The translations under genes and the position numbers were made by a program. Shown here one piece after another: positions 35,554 through 44,054 of a stretch of 64,000 bases of DNA; position 1 is the first letter of the stretch; every line of letters starts with the position of its first letter. A model generated the notes under the pieces. That model ran no database searches, was not told the origin of the DNA, and saw only the letters and a list, made by a program, of their open reading frames with translations. Source of the stretch: Pseudomonas sp. Gutcm_11s (lineage in GTDB: Bacteria; Pseudomonadota; Gammaproteobacteria; Pseudomonadales; Pseudomonadaceae). The DNA is taken from positions 54,181 to 118,180 of the forward strand of contig NZ_JAQSUW010000011.1 in NCBI RefSeq assembly GCF_028649395.1, written 5' to 3'.

Positions 35554-36756
35554 TCAGCCGGGCAGGGCGCCGGTGTAGCGGGCGCGGTGACGAACCAGCG
35601 GCTGCTGGTTGTACTGCTCGCTGGCGTGGGCGATCCAGCCGATCAGGCGGGCGACGGCGGCGAGCGCCAGTTCCTGGCCGCCCAGGTTGAGTTTGCGACC
35701 GACGAAGCTGACCAGCAGGATGAACTCCACCGGGCGTTGCACCAGTTCCTCGGCCACCTTCATCGCCTTGAGCAGGCGCAGGTACTCCGGGTCGTCGGCG
35801 AACATGCTATCCAGCGTGGCCTTGAGGCTGAGGGCGCGCGGGTCGGCGACGCTGTGCACGTTGGCGCAGAAGCCGGGGATGTCGCCGCCCTGGCTGTAGT
35901 GCTGGAGGATCGGTTCGGCCGGGTCCTTGGCGTTGCAGATGTCGTCCAGCAGGTGGCTGACCGTCTCGTTGCGGCCATAGGCGATGCGCCGGCCACGGGC
36001 CGTGGCCAGGCCGGTGATGGCGGCGTAGTAGGGTGTGACGCCGGTGTTCGCCGCGGCGCGCACGCTGTAGGTGGAGTGGTCCAGTTCATGGTCGATGCTG
36101 AGGATCAGCATGCGCCGGATCAGGTCGGCGAAGCGCTGGTCCATGCCGCAGGAGGCCGCGATGAATTCGTGCAGCGGGCGCGGGTCCGGCGCGGCGGCGC
36201 CGACCACCAGCGCGGCGAACCAGCGCACCACGTCGGCACCGGTACGCGCATAGCCCTCGGGCGACAGGTCGAAGGCCTTGGGGTTCTCCCGCTCCACCAG
36301 CGGGAACAGGGCGATGGCCTTCTCGATCACCGTGGTGTGGCCGAACAGCTCCAGCAGTTGCGGCACGCCGGGCGGCATGTGCGGCAGCGAATCGCCGAAG
36401 GCTCCTGGCACCTGCCAGAACATCTCCGCCACTTCCTCCACCGAGGCCTTTTCCACCAGCTCGTGGATGTCTCGGCCGCGGTAGTACAGACCGTCCTCGG
36501 TGAGCAGGGTCAGCGAGCTGTGCGAGTCCGGATTGCCGCGCTTGCTCGTCGTGGCATCGCCGCTCTTGCTGCCCTTGACCAGGCGCTGGATGTCGGCCGC
36601 CCAGTAGCGGCGCTTGCGCGAGCCCTCGATCTTCACCGAGCGGATGTTCTTGCGCCCCACGTAGGCATACAGGGTCGGCAGGTTGACGCCGAGCAGCCCG
36701 GCGGCTTCCTCGGCGGAGAGGTACAGCTCATCTTGGTTGGGCATGGCGGCCTTCAT
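35554..36756 (-). CDS. helix-turn-helix/citrate-synthase-fold fusion, catalytically dead, probable regulator
   Basis: 400 aa. Residues 10-60 form an excisionase/MerR-like helix-turn-helix (YLSAEEAAGLLGVNLPTLYA); the rest follows citrate synthase to its end (GWIAHASEQ, RHRARYTG). The three catalytic residues, pig His274, His320 and Asp375, align with Ala259 (RRIAYGRNE), Ala298 (IPGFCANVH) and Glu344 (RPVEFILL), so citrate synthesis is unlikely although the DHEL and DPRA segments remain. I infer a transcription factor sensing a carboxylic acid or acyl-CoA. The start may instead be ATG 36744, which has AAGG upstream. It is divergent from mipA-like. Confidence 0.85.
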   Translation of the reverse strand: MKAAMPNQDELYLSAEEAAGLLGVNLPTLYAYVGRKNIRSVKIEGSRKRRYWAADIQRLVKGSKSGDATTSKRGNPDSHSSLTLLTEDGLYYRGRDIHELVEKASVEEVAEMFWQVPGAFGDSLPHMPPGVPQLLELFGHTTVIEKAIALFPLVERENPKAFDLSPEGYARTGADVVRWFAALVVGAAAPDPRPLHEFIAASCGMDQRFADLIRRMLILSIDHELDHSTYSVRAAANTGVTPYYAAITGLATARGRRIAYGRNETVSHLLDDICNAKDPAEPILQHYSQGGDIPGFCANVHSVADPRALSLKATLDSMFADDPEYLRLLKAMKVAEELVQRPVEFILLVSFVGRKLNLGGQELALAAVARLIGWIAHASEQYNQQPLVRHRARYTGALPG

Positions 36757-36881
36757 GTGGACGTTCTGAGTACAGATTTACCGATGTTAGTCGACTGTTT
36801 ACATTCCTGTAAATCATTGCTGGAAGGCGTCTATGTCGGCGCTTTCAGCTCGTGCTCCACTCTCATGCCAGAGGCTTTTCC
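36757..36881. promoter_or_regulatory. divergent promoter, citrate-synthase fusion / MipA-like
   Basis: Contains GTACAGATTTAC (36770-36781), shared with two other promoters of the cluster, and the perfect dyad TTTACA-TTCC-TGTAAA (36798-36813) whose TGTAAATC half repeats the motif core. Confidence 0.65.
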
Positions 36882-37661
36882 ATGAAATCGCTGTGTCTTG
36901 CCGTGTCCGTGTTGCCCTCCGTTCTGTTGCCCCATGTCGCTCAGGCGGATTCCACCCCGGGGCTGCAGTCCATCGGCCTGGGGCTGTCCTACTCGCAGAG
37001 CCCCTATGCGGGGGCGGATAACTCCGTGTCGCCGGTGCCGCTGGTGCGTTACCAGGGCGAGCGCCTGTTCCTGCAGGGGCTGACCGGTGGTGTGCACCTG
37101 ATCGAGCGCGATGGTTTCGGCCTGGATGCGATCGTCTCAGGGCGCTTCGATGGTATCGATGCCGATGACTTCGGCCGCTCCGAGCTGGCCGAGAACGGTA
37201 TCGATCGCGATCTCCTGGAGGATCGTGACGACGGCATCGACCTCGGCCTGCGCGCCAGCTGGGAGTTTGCCTTCGGCGAGCTGCAGGCCACGGCCAAGGC
37301 CGATGTCAGTGGCGCCAGCGAGGGTTACGAGCTGGCCCTGGAGTATGGCTATCCGATGGACGTGGCCGGGGCGAGGGTGACGCCGGCGCTGAAGGTCAGC
37401 TATCTGTCGGACAAGCTGGCCGACTATTACTACGGCACCCTGAGCGATGAGGAAGCGCGCGGCGTGGCACGCTATCGTCCGGGCAGCGCGGTGGTGCCCG
37501 AGCTGGCGCTGGGAGTGTCCAGGCCGGTTGGCGAGCGCTGGCTGCTGAGCGGCGAGGCCAGCTACCGGCACCTGCCGGATTGTCTTACCGACAGCCCGCT
37601 GGCGGAGGGCGATGCCGGCCAGCTCGGGGTGAAGGTCGGCATTTCCTGGCTGTTCGATTGA
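36882..37661 (+). CDS. MipA/OmpV-family outer membrane protein
   Basis: 259 aa from ATG 36882, with a signal peptide (MKSLCLAVSVLPSVLLPHVAQA) and a barrel ending in ISWLFD. The MipA/OmpV core (SYSQSPYAGADNSVSPVPLVRYQGERLF) is clear. Members are outer-membrane barrels, some scaffolding murein hydrolases, others behaving as regulated porins. It precedes the transporter operon on the same strand and shares the motif-bearing promoter with the regulator, so a substrate-entry role is plausible. Confidence 0.88.
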   Translation: MKSLCLAVSVLPSVLLPHVAQADSTPGLQSIGLGLSYSQSPYAGADNSVSPVPLVRYQGERLFLQGLTGGVHLIERDGFGLDAIVSGRFDGIDADDFGRSELAENGIDRDLLEDRDDGIDLGLRASWEFAFGELQATAKADVSGASEGYELALEYGYPMDVAGARVTPALKVSYLSDKLADYYYGTLSDEEARGVARYRPGSAVVPELALGVSRPVGERWLLSGEASYRHLPDCLTDSPLAEGDAGQLGVKVGISWLFD

Positions 37662-37678
37662 ATTGGTGTACAAAAAAA

Positions 37679-37690
37679 ATACAGATTTAC
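37679..37690 (+). promoter_or_regulatory. shared motif before the transporter operon
   Basis: ATACAGATTTAC, identical in 11 of 12 bases to the sites at 36770 and 35438, 108 nt before the transporter start. Confidence 0.6.
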
Positions 37691-37798
37691 GTATAAAAAA
37701 TCAATGTGTACTTTGCGTCCATCGTGCACCTGTGGCGGTATCCCGACCGGCTGAAGGCTGCACTCCTACCTGATTCTTTTAACAACAAGGACAACAGA

Positions 37799-39082
37799 AT
37801 GGCTTGGGTTGGATTCGCGATGGTCTCGGTGTTCATGTTGCTGATCATGACGCGGCGCTTGTCGGCCATCGTCGCGCTGATCCTGGTGCCGGTGGCGTTC
37901 GCGCTGGCGCTGGGCCTTGGTTCGCAGATGGGCGAAATGGTGCTGGATGGCGTCATCAAGGTCACGCCGACGGCGATGATGCTGATGTTTGCGCTGCTGT
38001 ACTTCGCGGTGATGTTCGACGCCGGCCTGTTCGAGCCGGCGGTGAAGCGCATCATCCGCTGGGTCGGCAACGACCCGCTGCGCATCACCCTCGGCACTGC
38101 TGCGCTGTCCACCGTCATCTCGCTGGATGGCGATGGCGCGACCACTGTGCTGGTGGTGGTCACCGCCTTCCTGCCGGTGTACCTGCGCCTGGGCATGAAC
38201 CCGCTGATCCTGGCGGTGATGCTGCTGCTGACCAACACGGTGATCAACATCGTGCCCTGGGGCGGGCCGACCGCACGGGCCGCCAGTGCGCTGCACGTGG
38301 ATGCCATGGATGTGTTCGTCGGCCTGATCCCGGCCATGTTGATCGGCCTGGTCTATGCCTTCGCTGCGGCCTGGTGGCTGGGCCAGCGCGAGCGCCGGCG
38401 CCTCGGCTGGGAGCCGGGGCAGGCCGACACGGCGGCGCCTGAGCTGGAGCGCAAGGCCAAGGACAGCCACCGTCCGCACCTGTTCTGGGTCAACCTGGCG
38501 CTGACCCTGGGCCTGGTGGCGAGCATGGGCATGGGGCTCGGTCCGCTGCCGGTGCTGATGATGATCGCCCTGGCGCTGGCCCTGGTGATCAACTACCCGC
38601 GCCTGGCGGAGCAGAAGGAACGCATTGCCGCGCACTCGGAGAACGTGCTCAACGTGGTGGCGCTGATCTTCGCCGCCGGCGCCTTCACCGGCATCCTCAC
38701 CGGATCGGGCATGGTCGATGCCATGTCCCAGGCCTTCCTCGACGTGGTGCCGGAGAACTCCGGGCCGTACATGAGTGTGATCACCTCGCTGGCGGCGATT
38801 CCCTTCACCTTCTTCATGTCCAACGACGCCTTCTTCTACGGCATCCTGCCGATCCTCAACGGCGCCGCCGGGCAATACGGCGTGGACCCGCTGCACATCG
38901 CCCGCGCCTCGGTGCTGGGCCAGCCGGTGCATGCGCTGAGCCCGCTGATCGCCGCGCCCTACCTGCTGGCCGGGTTGCTCAAGCGCGACATGGGTGAGCT
39001 GCAGCGCTATGGCCTGGCCTGGGCGCTGGGCTGCTCGGCGGTGCTGATTCTGTCGGCGCTGGCGACCGGCGCGATCATCTAG
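37799..39082 (+). CDS. CitMHS-family tricarboxylate/metal:proton symporter
   Basis: 427 aa, preferring ATG 37799 with AAGGA upstream over the frame start at 37706. It has about 11-12 hydrophobic helices in the ion-transporter superfamily layout, with the duplicated motifs SLDGDGATTVLVV and FTFFMSNDAFFYGILP typical of CitM/CitH. Such carriers import metal-citrate complexes or related acids. It leads a seven-gene operon and sets the expectation that the pathway substrate is a polycarboxylate. Confidence 0.9.
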   Translation: MAWVGFAMVSVFMLLIMTRRLSAIVALILVPVAFALALGLGSQMGEMVLDGVIKVTPTAMMLMFALLYFAVMFDAGLFEPAVKRIIRWVGNDPLRITLGTAALSTVISLDGDGATTVLVVVTAFLPVYLRLGMNPLILAVMLLLTNTVINIVPWGGPTARAASALHVDAMDVFVGLIPAMLIGLVYAFAAAWWLGQRERRRLGWEPGQADTAAPELERKAKDSHRPHLFWVNLALTLGLVASMGMGLGPLPVLMMIALALALVINYPRLAEQKERIAAHSENVLNVVALIFAAGAFTGILTGSGMVDAMSQAFLDVVPENSGPYMSVITSLAAIPFTFFMSNDAFFYGILPILNGAAGQYGVDPLHIARASVLGQPVHALSPLIAAPYLLAGLLKRDMGELQRYGLAWALGCSAVLILSALATGAII

Positions 39083-39206
39083 CCAGCCCCGATTCCACGA
39101 ATGACCACGCCTCCGATCATCACGATCAGGGGGAAGGGCAGCGGCTTGCCGCAAGAACAGTGGCGCGCGGTGCAACCGGGCCGCGCAGCCGGAGGTGAGA
39201 GATCGC

Positions 39207-40226
39207 ATGAACACACAACTCCCACGCAAGGTGCTGGTGACCCAGCGCTTCTTCGACCCCGAGAGCATCGCCTACCTGCAGGGCCAGGGCTGCGAGGTGA
39301 GGATCGCAGAGCTGGCCCAGGGGCAGGGCGATGGCGACCTCGACGAGGCGCAACTGCTGGCACTGCTGGCCGATGCCGATGCCTGGATCGTCGGCCACGC
39401 CTGGGTCACGGCGCAGCTGCTGGAGCAGTTGCCGCGTCTGCAGGTGATTGCCCGGCGTGGCGTCGGCTACGAGCGGGTGAGCGTCGACGCCGTACAGGCC
39501 AGCGGCAAGGTCGCGACCATCGCGGTCGGCGGCAACGATGCCAGCGTCGCCGACCACGCCATTGCCATGATGCTGGCCCTGGGGCGCCTGGGCGAAGCCA
39601 AGGCACGCATGCTCCAGGGCGACTGGGGCATTGCCCTCGGCCGCGACCTGTATCGCAAGACCGTCGGCATAGTCGGCCTCGGGCGCATCGGCCGCGGCGT
39701 GGTCAAGCGCCTGGCCGGCTTCGAGGCGCAGGTACTGGCCTATTCGCCGAACCCGGACTGGAGCTACGGCCGCGAGGCCGGCGTGCAGTACGTCGACCTC
39801 GACACCCTGCTGGCCGAGAGCGACTACGTGAGCCTGCACGCGCCGCTGAACGAGGACACCCGCCTGCTCATCGACGCACCAGCGCTCAATCGCATGAAGC
39901 CCAGCGCCGTACTGATCAATACCGCCCGTGGCGGCCTGGTCGATGACCGCGCGCTGCTCGAGGCACTGCTCGATGGCGCCATCGCCGGCGCCGGCCTGGA
40001 CGTGTTTCTCAGCGAGACCGACCCAACCTACCGCGCCACCACCGAGGCGCTGCTCGCCTTGCCGAACGTAGTGGCCACCCCGCACAGCGGTGCCTCGACC
40101 CATGAAGGGTTGCAGCGCACCAACCTGATCGCCGCGCAGTGCGTAGTCGCAGTGCTGAATGGCGACACGCCGCCAGCGTCCTGTGTTATCGCCGACGGAC
40201 GCGGCGCACTTCCAACCGAGGAATGA
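39207..40226 (+). CDS. D-isomer-specific 2-hydroxyacid dehydrogenase
   Basis: 339 aa from ATG 39207, with GGAGGTGA upstream. It keeps the NAD-binding VGLGRIGRGV, substrate Arg in NTARGGLVDD, and the His in TPHSGAST with its partner Glu nearby, all of the SerA/LdhA superfamily. It may reduce or oxidise a 2-oxo/2-hydroxy acid intermediate. The end overlaps the next gene's first possible ATG. Confidence 0.9.
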   Translation: MNTQLPRKVLVTQRFFDPESIAYLQGQGCEVRIAELAQGQGDGDLDEAQLLALLADADAWIVGHAWVTAQLLEQLPRLQVIARRGVGYERVSVDAVQASGKVATIAVGGNDASVADHAIAMMLALGRLGEAKARMLQGDWGIALGRDLYRKTVGIVGLGRIGRGVVKRLAGFEAQVLAYSPNPDWSYGREAGVQYVDLDTLLAESDYVSLHAPLNEDTRLLIDAPALNRMKPSAVLINTARGGLVDDRALLEALLDGAIAGAGLDVFLSETDPTYRATTEALLALPNVVATPHSGASTHEGLQRTNLIAAQCVVAVLNGDTPPASCVIADGRGALPTEE

Positions 40227-40228
40227 CC

Positions 40229-41596
40229 ATGGAAAAAAGTATAAAAGTGCTCGTCCCCACCGGCTGCATCGGTTCCGGGGTACGACTGGACCTCTTCGAG
40301 CGGGCCCTGCTGGAAAAGCCGGACGTGATCGCGATGGACGGCGGCTCGACCGACTCCGGCCCGCACTACCTCGGCACCGGCAGCACCAAGGGCTCGGCAG
40401 CCGTGCTGCGCGACGAGCTGCGCGTCTACATGAAGGCCCGCGCCGAGCTGGGCATTCCGCTGATCGTCGGCAGTAGCGGCACCTGCGGCTCCGACTCGGG
40501 TGTCGATCTGCTGCGTAGCGTCTGCCTGGAGGTGGCCGCCGAGCTGGGGCAGAACGTCAAGGTCGCCGCCATCTATGGCGAGCAGCAGCACGCCACAGTG
40601 GTGCAGGCGCTGGCCGATGGCCGTGTACTGCCGCTCAACCCCGTGCGCCCGATCGACGAGACGCTGGTCGAGCGCTGCTCGCACATCGTTGCGGTGATGG
40701 GGGTCGAGCCGTTCATTCATGCGCTGGAGCAAGGCGCGGACATCATCGTCGCCGGGCGTGCCACCGATACCGCCGTGCTGGCCTGCCTGCCGATCATGCG
40801 CGGCGCGCCGGCCGGGCCGTCCTGGCACGCCGGCAAGACCATGGAATGCGGCGCGCAGTGCACCACCACGCCGCTCGATGCGATGGTCATGGCCGAGATC
40901 GATGCCACCGGCTTCACCATCACCGCCATCGGTCCGCAGGCGCGCCTGACCCCGCAATCGGTGATGGCGCACATGCTCTACGAGAACAGCAACCCCAACC
41001 TGCTGACCGAGCCGGGTGGTGCGCTCAACGTCGAAGCAGCGCGCTACCACGCGCTGGACGAGCGCCGCGTGCGCGTCGAGGGTTCCGTGTGGGAGCCGCA
41101 CGAGCGCTATACCGTCAAGCTCGAAGGCGCGGCCCCGGCCGGCCATCAGTCGGTGCTGCTCAGCGTGGTGCGTGGGCCGGAGTACATCGCCCGCTTCGAC
41201 GAGTGGCTGCAGATGCTGGACGGCGCCATGCGGGCGCGCATCGAGAAGAATCTCGGCATCGGCCCGGCGCAGTACGACCTGCAGTTCCGCGCCATCGGCA
41301 AGAACTCCGCTCTCGGCGAGCTGGAGCCGCACGCCAGCGCCCCGACGGAAATCGGCGTGCTGGCCATCGCCACCTGCCCGGACGCTTCGCACACCCAGGA
41401 CATTCTGGCCCTGCTCAACCCCTACATGCTGCATTTCCCGCTGCCCGACGACAAAGACCTGCCGACCCACGCCTTCCCGTTGTCGCCGGCCTCGATGGAT
41501 CGCGGCCTGGTCTACGAATTCGTCCTCAACCACGTGATGGTCATCGGCGACCCGCTGGCGCCGTACCGTTTCGACTTCACCGTTACAGGAGCCTGA
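40229..41596 (+). CDS. AtuA-like (DUF1446) acyclic terpene utilisation family protein
   Basis: 455 aa; GAGGA is well spaced for ATG 40229 although ATG 40223 is also in frame. The N-terminal half matches the AtuA/DUF1446 fold (VPTGCIGSG, AMDGGSTDSGPHYLG, IVGSSGTCGSD, IVAGRATDTAV). The biochemical activity of the family is not established. The companion DUF4387 gene follows by 2 nt; the two are usually neighbours and in AtuA-related proteins can be one chain. Confidence 0.88.
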   Translation: MEKSIKVLVPTGCIGSGVRLDLFERALLEKPDVIAMDGGSTDSGPHYLGTGSTKGSAAVLRDELRVYMKARAELGIPLIVGSSGTCGSDSGVDLLRSVCLEVAAELGQNVKVAAIYGEQQHATVVQALADGRVLPLNPVRPIDETLVERCSHIVAVMGVEPFIHALEQGADIIVAGRATDTAVLACLPIMRGAPAGPSWHAGKTMECGAQCTTTPLDAMVMAEIDATGFTITAIGPQARLTPQSVMAHMLYENSNPNLLTEPGGALNVEAARYHALDERRVRVEGSVWEPHERYTVKLEGAAPAGHQSVLLSVVRGPEYIARFDEWLQMLDGAMRARIEKNLGIGPAQYDLQFRAIGKNSALGELEPHASAPTEIGVLAIATCPDASHTQDILALLNPYMLHFPLPDDKDLPTHAFPLSPASMDRGLVYEFVLNHVMVIGDPLAPYRFDFTVTGA

Positions 41597-41598
41597 CC

Positions 41599-41910
41599 AT
41601 GATCCAGTCTCAGGGATACGAAATCCGCTCGAAAAGCGCCGGCCCTTTCTGGCTGACCTTCGACATCTTCTGCGCTGACGGCGAAACCTACAGCCGCCTG
41701 TGCGCCGAACCGCTGCTGGGCGCCGAGTCGATGGCGGCGATCTTCCACAGCGACGCCAGCCAGGTGCGCACCTTCCACCTGGCCCTGCTCAACGTCATCA
41801 AGATCAGCCTGCCGCGCCCGGTGGTACAGGGCTCGCTGGCCGATCGCGACATGCACGGCGCGCAGTGGGGCTACGTGCTGGCCGAGGAACTCGCCCGCAC
41901 GGCGGCCTGA
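41599..41910 (+). CDS. DUF4387 family protein, AtuA companion
   Basis: 103-aa protein with the DUF4387 pattern (IRSKSAGPFWLTFDIFC near the start, LPRPVVQGSLADRDMHGAQWG near the end). It is probably a subunit or partner of the preceding AtuA-like protein; the function is unknown. Confidence 0.85.
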   Translation: MIQSQGYEIRSKSAGPFWLTFDIFCADGETYSRLCAEPLLGAESMAAIFHSDASQVRTFHLALLNVIKISLPRPVVQGSLADRDMHGAQWGYVLAEELARTAA

Positions 41911-42000
41911 TCGTCCTCGTGTCGCCATGGCCGCCATCCGCGGCCATGGCGACAGCGGGTACCACGCCCGCGATTCCCAACGACCCGCGCGAGAGCCGTG

Positions 42001-43422
42001 ATGAACCGCCCCCGAACGCTCTACGACAAGCACATCGACGCCCACACCGTCTGCACCCTCGACGACCACGGCCATGTGCTGCTGTACATCGACCGCCAGG
42101 TCGCCAACGAATACACCAGCCCGCAGGCCTTCAGCGGCCTGCGCGAAGCCGGGCGCAGCGTGTGGCGCCCGGCCGCCACGCTGTGCGTGGTCGACCATGT
42201 GAACCCCACGGCGCCCGAGCGCATCGCCGCCATGCCGGATGCCGGCGGCGCGCGGCAGGTCTCCTACTTCGAGCAGAACTGCCGCGACTTCGGTCTGGAG
42301 CTGTTCGATGTGCTGGACAAGCGTCAGGGCATCGAGCACGTGGTGGCGCCCGAGCAGGGCTTCATCCTGCCCGGCATGATGGTCGCCGCCGGTGACAGCC
42401 ACACCACCACCTACGGCGCGCTGGGCGCCTTCGGCTTCGGCATCGGCACCTCGGAAATCGAGCACCTGCTGGCCACCCAGACCCTGGTCTACAAGAAGCT
42501 GCGCAGTATGCGCGTGACGGTGCGCGGCGAACTCGGCGCCGGGGTGACGTCCAAGGACATCATCATGGCGCTGATCCAGCGCATCGGCGCGGCCGGCGCC
42601 ACCGGCTACGCCATCGAGTTCTGCGGCGAGACCATCGAGGCGCTGAGCGTCGAGGCGCGCATGACCATCTGCAACATGGCGGTGGAGGCCGGCGCCCGCG
42701 GCGCCTTCATGGCGCCCGACGACAAGGTCTTCGCCTACCTCAAGGACAAGCCGCGCGTGCCGCAAGGCCCGCTCTGGGAACAGGCCGTGGCCAGCTGGCG
42801 CGAGCTGAGCAGCGATCCCGGTGCGCACTACGACGCGGAGGTAGAGCTGGACGCCGCTGTGCTGCAGCCGATGGTCACCTGGGGCACCAGCCCCGACCAG
42901 GCGGCGCCCATCGGCGCATGCGTGCCGGACCCGCAGGAGGAGGGCGACCCGATCCGCCGCCAGGACCTGCAGCGCGCCCTGCGCTACATGGGCCTGCAGC
43001 CCGGCGAACGGCTGGCGGCGATCCGCATCAGCCACGCTTTCATCGGCTCCTGCACCAACGCGCGCATCGAGGACTTGCGTGACGCCGCGCGAATCGTGCG
43101 TGGGCGCAGTGTGGCCAGCCATGTGCGGGCGATGATCGTGCCCGGCTCGACCCTGGTGCGCGAGCAGGCCGAAGCCGAAGGGCTGGCGCAGATCTTCCGC
43201 CAGGCCGGCTTCGAATGGCGGCAGTCCGGCTGCTCGATGTGCCTGGCGATGAACGATGACGTGCTGGCGCCGGGCGACCGCTGCGCCTCCAGCACCAACC
43301 GCAATTTCGAGGGCCGCCAGGGCGCTGGTGCGCGCACCCACCTGATGAGCCCGGCGATGGTCGCCGCGGCCGCCATCAGCGGCCATCTCACCGATGTCCG
43401 CAGCCTGTCCCTGGAGAGCTGA
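42001..43422 (+). CDS. aconitase/isopropylmalate-isomerase-like hydro-lyase, large subunit
   Basis: 473 aa. The [4Fe-4S] ligands are present in GSCTNAR and GCSMCLAMN, with catalytic GDSHTTTYG. It resembles LeuC and related methylmalate or homoaconitate hydro-lyases. The start is ATG 42001 after GAGAGC. Because it sits with DUF1446/DUF4387 and a PrpD-like gene rather than leucine genes, I expect it to hydrate or isomerise a pathway acid, not isopropylmalate. Confidence 0.88.
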   Translation: MNRPRTLYDKHIDAHTVCTLDDHGHVLLYIDRQVANEYTSPQAFSGLREAGRSVWRPAATLCVVDHVNPTAPERIAAMPDAGGARQVSYFEQNCRDFGLELFDVLDKRQGIEHVVAPEQGFILPGMMVAAGDSHTTTYGALGAFGFGIGTSEIEHLLATQTLVYKKLRSMRVTVRGELGAGVTSKDIIMALIQRIGAAGATGYAIEFCGETIEALSVEARMTICNMAVEAGARGAFMAPDDKVFAYLKDKPRVPQGPLWEQAVASWRELSSDPGAHYDAEVELDAAVLQPMVTWGTSPDQAAPIGACVPDPQEEGDPIRRQDLQRALRYMGLQPGERLAAIRISHAFIGSCTNARIEDLRDAARIVRGRSVASHVRAMIVPGSTLVREQAEAEGLAQIFRQAGFEWRQSGCSMCLAMNDDVLAPGDRCASSTNRNFEGRQGAGARTHLMSPAMVAAAAISGHLTDVRSLSLES

Positions 43423-43423
43423 G

Positions 43424-44032
43424 ATGCAGCCGTTCACCCATGTCAGCGGTATCGCCGCGCCGATGCTGGCGGCCAACGTCGACACCGACGTGATCATGCC
43501 CAAGCAGTTCCTCAAGGGCATCGATCGCAATGGCCTGGACCGTGGCCTGTTCTTCGATCTGCGCTTTCTCGAGGACGGCAGTGCCAACCCTGGTTTCGTG
43601 CTCAACCAAACGCCGTGGAGTCGCGCCAGCTTCCTGGTGGTCGGGCCCAACTTCGGCTGTGGCTCCAGCCGCGAACATGCTGTGTGGGGCCTGAAACAGC
43701 TGGGCTTTCGCGCGCTGATCGGCACCAGCTTCGCCGGCATCTTCTTCGACAACTGCCAGCGCAACGGCGTGTTGCTGATTCAGCTGCGAGAGGCGGAGTT
43801 GCAGCACCTCGGGCGCATCGTCAGCGACCCGGCCAACGCGGCGATCAGCGTCGATCTGCAGGCGCAGCAGGTGCTGCTCGGCGACGGCGCGATCATCCAT
43901 TTCGACATCGACCCGCTACGCAAGCAGGCCCTGCTGCTGGGGCTGGATGCCATCGGCAGCACCCTGCGGCGCACCGAGCAGATCCGCGCATTCGAGGCCG
44001 CGCACCTGCGCGCCAATCCCTGGCTAGCCTGA
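43424..44032 (+). CDS. aconitase/isopropylmalate-isomerase-like hydro-lyase, small subunit
   Basis: 202-aa swivel domain, with NVDTDVIMPKQFLK and the substrate-binding FGCGSSREHAVW. It starts 1 nt after the large-subunit stop; the pair forms the heteromeric enzyme. Confidence 0.9.
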   Translation: MQPFTHVSGIAAPMLAANVDTDVIMPKQFLKGIDRNGLDRGLFFDLRFLEDGSANPGFVLNQTPWSRASFLVVGPNFGCGSSREHAVWGLKQLGFRALIGTSFAGIFFDNCQRNGVLLIQLREAELQHLGRIVSDPANAAISVDLQAQQVLLGDGAIIHFDIDPLRKQALLLGLDAIGSTLRRTEQIRAFEAAHLRANPWLA

Positions 44033-44054
44033 GCCGGCATACTGGAGAATCTTC

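Noticed and set aside
35554..36756. Functional citrate or 2-methylcitrate synthase
   Set aside because: All three catalytic triad positions are substituted and a DNA-binding domain is fused; the enzyme reading is not supported.
42001..44032. Leucine biosynthesis leuC and leuD
   Set aside because: No leuB, leuA or LysR leuC regulator nearby, and the genes lie inside a transporter-led catabolic operon, so the leucine role is unlikely despite family similarity.
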